Positions 42,702-50,811 of a DNA stretch of 64,000 bases are shown here, piece by piece. The stretch covers positions 30,028 to 94,027 of the forward strand of contig NZ_JAGISH010000013.1 in assembly GCF_017813235.1 (NCBI RefSeq). The letters are read 5' to 3'. The number at the start of each line of letters is the position of its first letter. Position 1 is the stretch's first letter. The DNA comes from Sagittula salina. GTDB lineage: Bacteria; Pseudomonadota; Alphaproteobacteria; Rhodobacterales; Rhodobacteraceae. A program made the position numbers and the translations under genes. The notes below the pieces were generated by a model. That model was not told the origin of the DNA. It ran no database searches and saw only the letters and a program-made list of their open reading frames with translations.

Positions 42702-43553
42702 ATGATCCTGATCTTCGGACGGACGGGGCAGGTCGCCACGGAGCTTGCACGACAGGCGGATGTCATGGCCCTCGGTCGCGGCGAAGCGGATCTCATGCAG
42801 CCGGGCGCGGCGGAGGCGGTCATCGCGGCACAGAAGCCGGAAGTGGTCATCAACGCCAGCGCCTGGACCGCCGTCGACCGGGCCGAGGCAGAGGAGGCCG
42901 CGGCGCACCGGCTGAATGCCGACGCCCCCGCCGAGATGGCGCAGAGCTGTGCGCAACGGGGTATCCCCTTCCTGCATGTTTCCACCGACTATGTCTTTGA
43001 CGGAACGGGGGCGGCGCCCTGGCGCGAAACAGACCCTGCTGCACCGCGAAACGCCTATGGCCGGACAAAACTGGCCGGGGAGGACGCGGTGCGGAAGGTC
43101 ACTGAACAGTCCGGCGGAAATGCCCTGATCCTGCGTACTTCGTGGGTGTTTTCGGCGCATGGGGCGAACTTTGTAAAAACCATGCTGCGGCTGGCCCGGA
43201 GCCGCGATCACCTGACGGTGGTGGCCGACCAGATCGGCGGGCCGACCCCGGCGGATGCCATCGCCGCGACGCTGCTGGGCTGTGCCCGCGCCATGATGGA
43301 CGGGCAAAGGGGCGGCACCTATCACTACGCGGGCGCCCCCGCGACCAGTTGGGCGGGTTTCGCGCGCGAAATCATGGCGCAGGCGGGGCAGGGCGTCACC
43401 GTGGAGGATATCCCCACCAGCGCCTATCCGACCCCGGCCGAGCGGCCGCTCAATTCCCGTCTGGATTGCGCCAGACTGGCGGCTGATTTCGGCATCGAAC
43501 AACCTGCGTGGCAGGCCGGGCTGGCCCGCGTACTGAAGGAACTGGGCGCATGA
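42702..43553 (+). CDS. rmlD: dTDP-4-dehydrorhamnose reductase
   Basis: 283 aa. The motifs are MILIFGRTGQVATEL (NAD(P) site), VINASAWTAVDRAE, LHVSTDYVFDG and NAYGRTKLAGE (Tyr-x-x-x-Lys). It catalyses the last step to dTDP-L-rhamnose. The start is the ATG at 42702 because the fold begins with it. GGGTTTCGCGCGCGAAA at 43355 inside the gene is a 15-of-16 copy of the palindrome family. The stop overlaps the rmlA start (ATGA). Confidence 0.94.
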   Translation: MILIFGRTGQVATELARQADVMALGRGEADLMQPGAAEAVIAAQKPEVVINASAWTAVDRAEAEEAAAHRLNADAPAEMAQSCAQRGIPFLHVSTDYVFDGTGAAPWRETDPAAPRNAYGRTKLAGEDAVRKVTEQSGGNALILRTSWVFSAHGANFVKTMLRLARSRDHLTVVADQIGGPTPADAIAATLLGCARAMMDGQRGGTYHYAGAPATSWAGFAREIMAQAGQGVTVEDIPTSAYPTPAERPLNSRLDCARLAADFGIEQPAWQAGLARVLKELGA

Positions 43554-44440
43554 ACACCGCGGCACGCACATCGACCCGCAAGGGGATCATTCTGGCGGGC
43601 GGCTCGGGGACGCGGCTCTATCCCATCACCATGGGTGTCTCGAAACAGCTGCTGCCGGTCTATGACAAGCCGATGATCTACTATCCGCTGTCGGTGCTGA
43701 TGCTGACCGGCATCCGCGAGATCGCCGTCATCACCACGCCGCAGGATCAGGACCAGTTCGTGCGCACGCTCGGGGACGGGTCGCAGTGGGGGCTGAGCCT
43801 CACCTATATCGAGCAGCCCTCGCCCGATGGGCTTGCGCAGGCCTACCTGCTGGCCGAAGCGTTCCTCGATGGCTGCCCCAGCGCCATGGTGCTGGGCGAC
43901 AACATCTTCTTTGGCCACGGGCTGCCGGAACAGCTGCGCGCGGCGGATGCGCGAACCACGGGCGGCAGCGTCTTCGGCTACCGGGTGGCGGACCCGGAGC
44001 GCTACGGCGTGGTGGATTTCGCCCCCGACGGCACCGTGCGCCATATCGTCGAAAAGCCCGCCGTGGCGCCCTCGCCCTACGCGGTGACGGGGCTCTATTT
44101 CCTCGACGGCTCCGCGCCGGAGCGCGCGCGGGCGGTGACGCCTTCGGCGCGCGGCGAGCTGGAGATCGTGACGCTGCTGGAAAGCTACCTCGGAGAGGGG
44201 TTGCTGAACGTGCAGCAGATGGGGCGCGGCTATGCCTGGCTCGACACCGGCACGCATGGATCGCTGCTGGACGCGGGCAATTTCGTGCGCACCCTGTCGG
44301 AGCGGCAGGGCCAGCAGGTCGGCTGCCCCGAGGAAATCGCCTGGGAGAACGGCTGGATCGACCGGGCGCAACTGCTGGCGCGGGCCGAGATGTTCGCCAA
44401 GACGAGCTACGGCACCTACCTGAAGCGGCTGGCAGGCTGA
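43550..44440 (+). CDS. rmlA: Glucose-1-phosphate thymidylyltransferase
   Basis: 296 aa. IILAGGSGTRLYPITMGVSK is the nucleotidyltransferase signature, followed by LLPVYDKPMIYYPLS and VLGDNIFFG. It makes dTDP-glucose, the first step of the rhamnose route. The ATGA overlap with rmlD (43550-43553) indicates coupling. It completes the rml set in the order C-B-D-A. Known RepA-I plasmids of roseobacters carry such an operon, and it is needed for biofilm formation there. Confidence 0.96.
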   Translation: MNTAARTSTRKGIILAGGSGTRLYPITMGVSKQLLPVYDKPMIYYPLSVLMLTGIREIAVITTPQDQDQFVRTLGDGSQWGLSLTYIEQPSPDGLAQAYLLAEAFLDGCPSAMVLGDNIFFGHGLPEQLRAADARTTGGSVFGYRVADPERYGVVDFAPDGTVRHIVEKPAVAPSPYAVTGLYFLDGSAPERARAVTPSARGELEIVTLLESYLGEGLLNVQQMGRGYAWLDTGTHGSLLDAGNFVRTLSERQGQQVGCPEEIAWENGWIDRAQLLARAEMFAKTSYGTYLKRLAG

Positions 44441-44509
44441 GGCGCCAGCCGGAGGCGCAGATCACGACCGCCGCCAGAGGATGACTGGCACCGGGACGTC
44501 CCGCTGTCA

Positions 44510-45019
44510 TCAGGTCGCAAGGCCATCCTCCATGCCTTTCCAAGGCACCCCGCGCAGTTGGGGAGGCGTCAGGAAGATCACCGTTCCGTCCGCCTGGGGA
44601 GCAAGAAAGCGGTGATTGGGGAGGCAATACTCTTCACGTTCATTGTCGGAAAACGGCGTGAGAGTCGGGATGACCTTGATGATCCGGGCCACCAGTTCGC
44701 CATGAATGGCCTCGCTCGTGGCCCGGTCCAGGATACGGCCCTCAATCTGCTCGGTGCGGGTTTCGAGAATGACGCGACCGAGGCCCGCCAGCGCGCCCAT
44801 GGCGTCAAAGGGCAACTGGAATGAGACAGCGAGATCCCTGTTGTGATGAAAGATCGTATAGTATCCCAGTTCGCCGGCAAAGGGCGAGCATTTGAAACCT
44901 TCGTAACATCCGTATGCCTCCCAGACTTCGGCAATGGGGTCGTAGGTCAGGCTGGATACGAAATCATCAAGGTCGGTGAGAGCGGCTTCGCTCAGGAACT
45001 CTTCGAGATCGGCATTCAT
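44510..45019 (-). CDS. Unknown protein, 169 aa
   Basis: Not recognised. Acidic at the N-terminus (MNADLEEFLSEAALTDLDDF), with a Tyr/Phe-rich middle (YGCYEGFKCSPFAGELGYYT) and no membrane segment. The ATG at 45019 is preferred because GGAG lies 8 bases upstream; a longer frame reaching 45127 lacks such a site. It may form a unit with the gene at 45185, transcribed in the same direction. It begins the island next to rmlA. Confidence 0.6.
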   Translation of the reverse strand: MNADLEEFLSEAALTDLDDFVSSLTYDPIAEVWEAYGCYEGFKCSPFAGELGYYTIFHHNRDLAVSFQLPFDAMGALAGLGRVILETRTEQIEGRILDRATSEAIHGELVARIIKVIPTLTPFSDNEREEYCLPNHRFLAPQADGTVIFLTPPQLRGVPWKGMEDGLAT

Positions 45020-45184
45020 TTTCGGGTCTCCATGTTCGAGATTGTTGAAAAGAGATCGGACCGAGGGTCGCCAGTCGGAAACTGATATTTCCTCGGTGGG
45101 GCAGGGCGGCGCCTGGGCGTGATCCACCTCCGTTTTTCTCCGGGGGACGGCTCTGTCGCAGAGCCGCCCTTCCGGTGTGGAACG

Positions 45185-45823
45185 CTATAGGCTGTTCGTC
45201 TCTCTTCCGGTCGAATCCAGAAGGCACGACACGCAGGGCATCGAGACCTTTGCCAATTCTCGATCCTCGATGGTGGTGAAAAGCAGGAGCAGGTGCCGCC
45301 ACATCCGCACAGTGGCCTGGAGGGCATCGTGCCGTGCGAGGGCCTGGTGATTGCTCGGGGCGCGGCGCAGAACGAGCCGGGCACGGCCATCGAGCCAGGC
45401 CTGCGTGCCAAACGGCATATGCTCTTTTTCGGGAAACTTGAGAACGCCGATCGCGTCGGGGAAGCAGAAGACGGAGTAAGTGTCGGTATCCTCGCTATCG
45501 CGCATGGTTTCGAAGATCTGGGCATTCACCGCGCTCAGGTAGTTCTGATCGCCTTGCAGAAGCATCTCGGCCATGGCCATGGCCTGTTTCTGGCTTTCGC
45601 CGAGCTCGTGGAACGCCGCGAGGTTCATTCCGGAGCCGTGGCGAATGACAAACTCGGTCTCATTTTCTCGGTAGGGGCCTTGGAAGGTATGCCGGACGTC
45701 TCGGCAGATCGCGATCACATCCCCCTCCTGCGCCGTGTCGAAGGAGACGAGGTGGCGGGCAAGAAATTCGGCAGTGTCAGGTACGTAAACCGCAGGTACG
45801 GCATAAGCGGGCCAGGTAAGCAT
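45185..45823 (-). CDS. Unknown protein, 212 aa
   Basis: Not recognised. It begins MLTWPAYAVPAVYVPDTAEF and is a soluble alpha/beta protein with three clustered Cys near the C-terminus (SMPCVSCLLDS) and central FCFPDAIGVLKFPEKEHMP. It diverges from the helicase gene with a 400-base gap between them. Codon use and length support a real gene. No function is proposed. Confidence 0.6.
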   Translation of the reverse strand: MLTWPAYAVPAVYVPDTAEFLARHLVSFDTAQEGDVIAICRDVRHTFQGPYRENETEFVIRHGSGMNLAAFHELGESQKQAMAMAEMLLQGDQNYLSAVNAQIFETMRDSEDTDTYSVFCFPDAIGVLKFPEKEHMPFGTQAWLDGRARLVLRRAPSNHQALARHDALQATVRMWRHLLLLFTTIEDRELAKVSMPCVSCLLDSTGRETNSL

Positions 45824-46223
45824 CTTGAATCCTTATCAGGAGTGTTGCGTGAAGCGGGCGCTGCGTGGCGCCGAAAAGGAATTGGGTTCAGTTCCCTGAA
45901 CGCCAAAATGCGGCGCTGAGCTGTTGGCCCCGCCGGGTCGTGCTGGTGCTTCGGGGCGCCCACGGGAAAAGGGGTAGTGGCCGTTTGCCGTGATGCCGGG
46001 GCAAAAGGGGCGATTGGACATGCGTGCCCGCTCGCATCGTGGCGTCCTGATCGCGACGGCAGAAGGCCGGTAGAGAGCGAGGCCTGACACTCTCGCCTGG
46101 CAGGGATCTTTGGTGTCACGCCGCCAAAAAGATCCTTTCACCGGTATGACCCCAATGTCCCGCTGAAGTTTTTCAGCGGCCGGCTTCGACCGATCTCCTC
46201 GCGACAGCACCCGAGGAGACTGC
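45824..46223. promoter_or_regulatory. Divergent intergenic region upstream of the helicase gene
   Basis: This 400-base region lies between the starts of the unknown gene at 45185 and the helicase gene. It contains a perfect hairpin, CCGCTGAA (46160-46167), loop GTTT, TTCAGCGG (46172-46179), without a T-tract. That could be an operator for the tandem-HTH protein encoded at 50236. GAGGAG before 46224 is the ribosome-binding site. Nothing else is recognised. Confidence 0.5.
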
Positions 46224-48497
46224 ATGTCCACGCCCTTCCTGCCCCGCGATCATGCCGGCCGCTTCGCTGGCCACGGCGCTTTCACCATCGAGACGCCGCA
46301 ACCCCCTACCCTCTTCACCCCACTGGGCGATGCCGAGGCCCGTTTGCGCTCCTCGGCTTTCGCTGCGGTCGACGTGCTGCTGGACAAGGCTGCCGTCGAC
46401 GAGGCAGCGCCGATCCCCATTGCGCTTCTCGCGGCGAGCCCCGGAGCCGGCAAGAGCCGCGTCGCGCGGGAGGTGCTCGGGGAATGTGCAGGGCGGGAGG
46501 AAATCGCCTTTCACGCGCCAACCCTGTCACTTTCGGAAGAGGCGGCGGATCATGCACGCGAACTCGGCGGAACGGCTCATGTCATCCGTGGCCGGCTGGC
46601 CCCCGATCCGGAAGATCCGGCGCGAACGATGTGTCTCAAGCCGGAGCTTGTGCAACGCGGCTCCCGGCTGGGCCTGAACATCCGCAAGAGCTTCTGCGAT
46701 GACGGTGCCGCGCGCTGCCCCCATGCCGACAGCTGCGCCTACATGCGCCAATTCCAGCCACCGGCCACGGCGGGGCACCGTTATCTCGCCACGAATTACC
46801 TTGGTATTCCCGAACCGGATTCCTACGCCCCAGTCCTGCGGGTGGTCGATGAAACCTTCTGGGCGCAGCAGGTGTCGTTCCCGACCGTCGACCTTGCCGA
46901 CTTCAGGATGCCCCGAAGCTTTCTGAAGCATCGTGCAGGCCGGGGCCGCAAGGACGTCGGGCGTATTCAGGCGCATGCGGATTTACTGGTGGCGGCGCAG
47001 CAGGTGTCGACGGCCTTCGAGAGTGGGCGGTCGCCGTTGAGGCTGCCTTATTCGGTCGAGGATTTCCGGGAATTTGCCGCCCTGGAATACGGGGCCCAGG
47101 CGGAGACTCCCAGCCTCTCGCCGGATCAGGACATGACCCATCAACTGGCGGTTCTGACACAGGCCGAGGGCATCATCCGGCGCGCGTCCCGGTATGCCGC
47201 TGTCTGGACCTGCCTCGCAGACGCCAGGGAGCGGGGACGGGAAATCTGCGAACGGCTGCGTCTGGTCGAGGGTCTCAAGGGACCCGCCCTGCGGATTTGC
47301 CGAAAGCACCCGGTGCATCATCGTCAGCCGATGCTCGTGCTCGACGCCGATGCCGACGAGGAGATACTTGGCGCGCTTGATCTCGATGTCCTCCAGAGTG
47401 AACGGATGACGCTCCGACCGAATGCCGAAATCCTGCAAATTCATGACCGTCGCATGACTCATGGGAGCCTGCTGAACGGAACCGTGCTGAGGGAGAACTG
47501 GCGCCGGGTCATTCGTCGCGAGGTTCTGTTCGACCGGATGAAAGGGGGCGGCGGGGTTCTCGTCGGAGCCAGCCGGAAGGTGGTGCTTCGGTTCTTCAGG
47601 GATGCCGGATATGCGTTCGAGGGCAAGTCGGACGAGGAAATTTCCCGCTTCATGCTCGACACACCGCTGCACGGTGCGCATTGGCTGTGGTTCGGAGGCC
47701 GGGCGCTTGGCACCAATCGATACCGGGACTGTTCGACCGTGATCGTGATCGGTCGCGAGGAATTGCCTCTCGATACGCTGGAGGATTACGGGCGCGCCCT
47801 GTGGGGCGACCGGGCGGAAGCCGATCTTGCCTTTGTGCCTCCCGACGAAGGCGGCGCGGTCCGCATGCCGCAGGTGGCAGTGCCCTACGAGATGGCGGAT
47901 GGCAGCGCGATGGCGGTGCATGTGCCCTGTCATCCTGACCCGCTGATCCGGCGGGTCCAGATACAGACCCGCGAATACGCCACCCGGCAACTTGTCGAGC
48001 GACTGCGGCTGGCGCGGTCGCCCCATCGCAAGCGGGTCGTTCTGGGCTGCAATATCCCCATTCCGGGACTGCCCGTCGACCAATTGCTCAGTTGGGATGC
48101 GTTTCTCCCGGCGCGTCATACCTCGGCCCTGGTGGATGGCTTGCTGGATGGGGGCGGGCTACGCCTCTCGAACAGGGGCCTTGTCGAAGACGCCGTCCGG
48201 ATCTTTGCTTCGGAAGATGAGGCAAAGGGCTACCGGAAGCGGCAGGGGCTGAGTGTCTGCGATGTCGTTTCGGAACTTCCTCCGGATATCCGGGCCACGC
48301 TATGGAGTCTGACCCTGCGCCGTGACCAGCCATATGCGCGGGAAGAAAGCGCTTTGGTCGCGGCCGCGACGCCGGAAGAAGCCTGCGCGCACGCCGAGGT
48401 GAGGTGGGGGCCGCTGTCGCGCTGCGAGGCTCTGGGCGCCGCAACGCGTCCGTCCTCGGGCGGGCGAGTGCAAGCGGGCGTTTGCGCAGCCATGTGA
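46224..48497 (+). CDS. Probable SF2 helicase with Fe-S-type cysteine cluster
   Basis: 757 aa. Walker A is ASPGAGKS (71-78). Four cysteines at 137, 158, 165 and 171 (C-x20-C-x6-C-x5-C) lie between Walker A and the acidic box VVDETFW (D209-E210), the same position as the Fe-S domain of XPD/DinG/Rad3 helicases. The C-terminal half has VLVGASRKVVLRFF and WLWFGGRALGTNRYRDCSTV followed by VIGREELP, which resembles helicase motifs V/VI in plasmid and ICE helicases. It probably unwinds DNA using ATP. It leads the plus-strand cluster and is followed after 197 bases by the methyltransferase gene. Helicase class is inferred from motif order; partner and task are unknown. Confidence 0.65.
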   Translation: MSTPFLPRDHAGRFAGHGAFTIETPQPPTLFTPLGDAEARLRSSAFAAVDVLLDKAAVDEAAPIPIALLAASPGAGKSRVAREVLGECAGREEIAFHAPTLSLSEEAADHARELGGTAHVIRGRLAPDPEDPARTMCLKPELVQRGSRLGLNIRKSFCDDGAARCPHADSCAYMRQFQPPATAGHRYLATNYLGIPEPDSYAPVLRVVDETFWAQQVSFPTVDLADFRMPRSFLKHRAGRGRKDVGRIQAHADLLVAAQQVSTAFESGRSPLRLPYSVEDFREFAALEYGAQAETPSLSPDQDMTHQLAVLTQAEGIIRRASRYAAVWTCLADARERGREICERLRLVEGLKGPALRICRKHPVHHRQPMLVLDADADEEILGALDLDVLQSERMTLRPNAEILQIHDRRMTHGSLLNGTVLRENWRRVIRREVLFDRMKGGGGVLVGASRKVVLRFFRDAGYAFEGKSDEEISRFMLDTPLHGAHWLWFGGRALGTNRYRDCSTVIVIGREELPLDTLEDYGRALWGDRAEADLAFVPPDEGGAVRMPQVAVPYEMADGSAMAVHVPCHPDPLIRRVQIQTREYATRQLVERLRLARSPHRKRVVLGCNIPIPGLPVDQLLSWDAFLPARHTSALVDGLLDGGGLRLSNRGLVEDAVRIFASEDEAKGYRKRQGLSVCDVVSELPPDIRATLWSLTLRRDQPYAREESALVAAATPEEACAHAEVRWGPLSRCEALGAATRPSSGGRVQAGVCAAM

Positions 48498-48694
48498 AAA
48501 ATGGCCAGACTGCCGACGTTTGGCTGGGGAAGTGCCGGCGGCTTTTGAGCGTGCCGGAGGCAGCCAAGGATTTGCCTCGAACCGGCACGCCGTCCGGGGA
48601 CGCGCCGAAACGACCCGCTCTCACGCCCGGGAAACGCCATTTCCGCCCCTACAACGATGAACCGATCTCCCTCTCGCCATCAAGGAGATCGACC

Positions 48695-50203
48695 ATGACA
48701 TATGTTTTCCCCGACCGCTTCGACACCGCCCGGACCGTTCCCGCGGTATCGACATTGCAGCCTCCCGCGACCCTCGTGGACGGTCTCGACCAGCAGCGCC
48801 TCACGGTCTCGCCCACCCTCGAAAAAGCCCGCCGGAAGGCCCTTGGCCAGTTCATGACCCCAGGTGGCGTGGCGCGGACGATGGCCGGGATGGTCGATAT
48901 GAATGTCGATGAGGTTCGCCTGCTCGACGCCGGTGCGGGAATGGGTGCCCTTGCCGCGGCCTTCGTCGAAGCGGCGGTTCGTGCGCCGACGCCGCCGAAA
49001 GTCATTGATGTCACGGCCTATGAGATCGATCCGGTTCTCTCTGCCATTCTGGAGCGAACCCTGTCGGACTGCGGAGAATTATGTGCGGCCGCAGGCATCG
49101 CCTTCAGCAGCCGTATCGTCCGCGCGGATTATATCCTGTCCTCGGGCGGGCAAGGCGGGGCAGTGACCCCGACCTACACCGCCGCCATCCTGAATCCGCC
49201 CTATGGGCAGATCTCTGCATCTTCCGCCCACCGTTGCGCTCTGAAGGCTCTCGGCGTTTCGGCCAGCAATCTCTACGCGGCTTTCGTATCGCTGGCCCTG
49301 ACCCAACTGGCTCCCGGCGGGCAGTTGGTCGCCGTCACGCCGCGCTCCTTTTGCAACGGTCCCACGCACCGTGGCTACAGGGCCTTCCTGCTTGAGACAG
49401 CGGTCCTGGAGGCGTTGCAGTCCTATCAGTCGCGCCGCGGTGTCTTCCGGGAGGACGGGGTCCTGCAGGAGGTCGTGGTGATGAAGCTGCGCAAGGCGGG
49501 TGTGCAGGGGGCGGTGCTCCTCGGCTCCGATGATGGGGAAGCGCGCTCCGTTCCCGTCTCGGACATCGTGTGGTCAGGGGACGTGCAGCGCGTCATCCGG
49601 CTTCCCTTGGACCCGCAGCGTCCGGACCGGATCGTCGCCGCGCTGCCCTGCACCCTGCCGGACCTCGGCATTTCCGTCTCGACCGGCCGCGTCATCGAAT
49701 ACCGCGAGAGGGAACATCTGCGATCCGCGGGCGAGGCTGCGACGGTGCCGCTTCTCTACCCGCAGCACATGCGTGAAGCCCGAGTGGCCTGGCCGGTCGA
49801 CGGGTTCCGGAAAAGCGACGCGCTGGCCGACATCGACGCGACCCGCAGCCTGATCATGCCGGCGGGTGCCTATGTCCTCGTAAAGCGCATCAGTGCCAAG
49901 GAAGATGCGCGGCGTATCCGGGCGACCCTCTATCAAGGGGGGCGCGCAGCCTTTGAAAATCATCTGAACGTATTTCATGCGGGGGGTATCGGACTGCCGG
50001 TTCCGCTGGCGCGGGGGCTGGTGGCCTATCTCAATTCGGAGGCTGTCGATGCCTTCATCCGTACGGTCTCGGGAACCACACAGATAAACGCGACGGATCT
50101 GCGCGCCCTGCCATATCCAGCAGTCCGGGAACTGCTCGAGTTGGGGGAGGAGACTTCCGGGTCGGTCGGTGGTGATTTTGAAAACGACGGGAAATTCCCT
50201 TGA
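48695..50203 (+). CDS. Eco57I-type N6-adenine DNA methyltransferase
   Basis: 502 aa. LGQFMTP (50-56) and LLDAGAGMG (77-85) form the SAM site, with YEIDP as the second strand. NPPYGQ (167-172) is the catalytic motif of N6-adenine methyltransferases. The C-terminal half (about 260-480) looks like a target-recognition region ending in INATDLRALPYPAV, seen in Eco57I-like and type I/IIG modification enzymes. No nuclease motif is apparent in the protein or next to it, so it may be an orphan or act with the helicase. The ATG at 48695 has AAGGAG upstream. Confidence 0.85.
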   Translation: MTYVFPDRFDTARTVPAVSTLQPPATLVDGLDQQRLTVSPTLEKARRKALGQFMTPGGVARTMAGMVDMNVDEVRLLDAGAGMGALAAAFVEAAVRAPTPPKVIDVTAYEIDPVLSAILERTLSDCGELCAAAGIAFSSRIVRADYILSSGGQGGAVTPTYTAAILNPPYGQISASSAHRCALKALGVSASNLYAAFVSLALTQLAPGGQLVAVTPRSFCNGPTHRGYRAFLLETAVLEALQSYQSRRGVFREDGVLQEVVVMKLRKAGVQGAVLLGSDDGEARSVPVSDIVWSGDVQRVIRLPLDPQRPDRIVAALPCTLPDLGISVSTGRVIEYREREHLRSAGEAATVPLLYPQHMREARVAWPVDGFRKSDALADIDATRSLIMPAGAYVLVKRISAKEDARRIRATLYQGGRAAFENHLNVFHAGGIGLPVPLARGLVAYLNSEAVDAFIRTVSGTTQINATDLRALPYPAVRELLELGEETSGSVGGDFENDGKFP

Positions 50204-50235
50204 TCCCTTCCGAAGCACAATGTCGGAGGCCCGGA

Positions 50236-50637
50236 GTGGACGAGAAAATTACTGGCACACCCATGATCGAACACGACGTTGGAGTGCCACAGCTCCTCAG
50301 TCGCGCGCGTTTGATCAGACGCTGGCGCCATGGCTCGGACAGTTTCTTCTGGCGTGCGGAAGCCGATGGCTTGCTGGTTCCGATCCGGAAACGGCGCAAG
50401 GTGCGGTATCGCTGGCTGGACGTGTTTCGCTTCGAGGGCGGTCTGCCGCCGGCAGGGGGCGAGGAGGCTTACCGGGCCGATCTGATGACGCCGGAGGAGG
50501 TCGCGTTCCATGCCGAGTTGAGCAGGGACACGATCCTTGCCGAGGCGCGGCGCGGGTCTCTGCCTGCCCGGCGGGTGGGGATGCAATATCGCTTCGTTCC
50601 CGACGAGGTCGCTCGCTGGATAGCACAATGGCGCTGA
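50236..50637 (+). CDS. Tandem winged-helix DNA-binding protein (excisionase-like)
   Basis: 133 aa. The C-terminal half is a clear excisionase/HTH_17-like domain: LMTPEEVAFHAELSRDTILA, then RRGSLPARRVGMQYRFVPDE and VARWIAQW. The N-terminal half (VPQLLSRARLIRRWRHGSDS ... VRYRWLDVFRFEGG) looks like a second, diverged copy. Start is GTG 50236 with GGAGG 6 bases upstream. It probably acts as a recombination directionality factor for the downstream recombinases or as a cluster regulator. It lies 32 bases after the methyltransferase gene. Confidence 0.7.
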   Translation: MDEKITGTPMIEHDVGVPQLLSRARLIRRWRHGSDSFFWRAEADGLLVPIRKRRKVRYRWLDVFRFEGGLPPAGGEEAYRADLMTPEEVAFHAELSRDTILAEARRGSLPARRVGMQYRFVPDEVARWIAQWR

Positions 50638-50811
50638 GCCGCCGGACCCAGCCCCCTCAGGGGCCTTCTGAACAGTATTTCCCTTTGAAGTTAGTCGTTT
50701 GCAGGCTTTCGAATGAAACGCCCCAGGAACTTTACGGGCCAAATCTGCGCGGGCGTTTCGTTCATCTGCCGCTGAATGAACGGACTGCCGCGCCGATGAA
50801 AGGACAACTCC

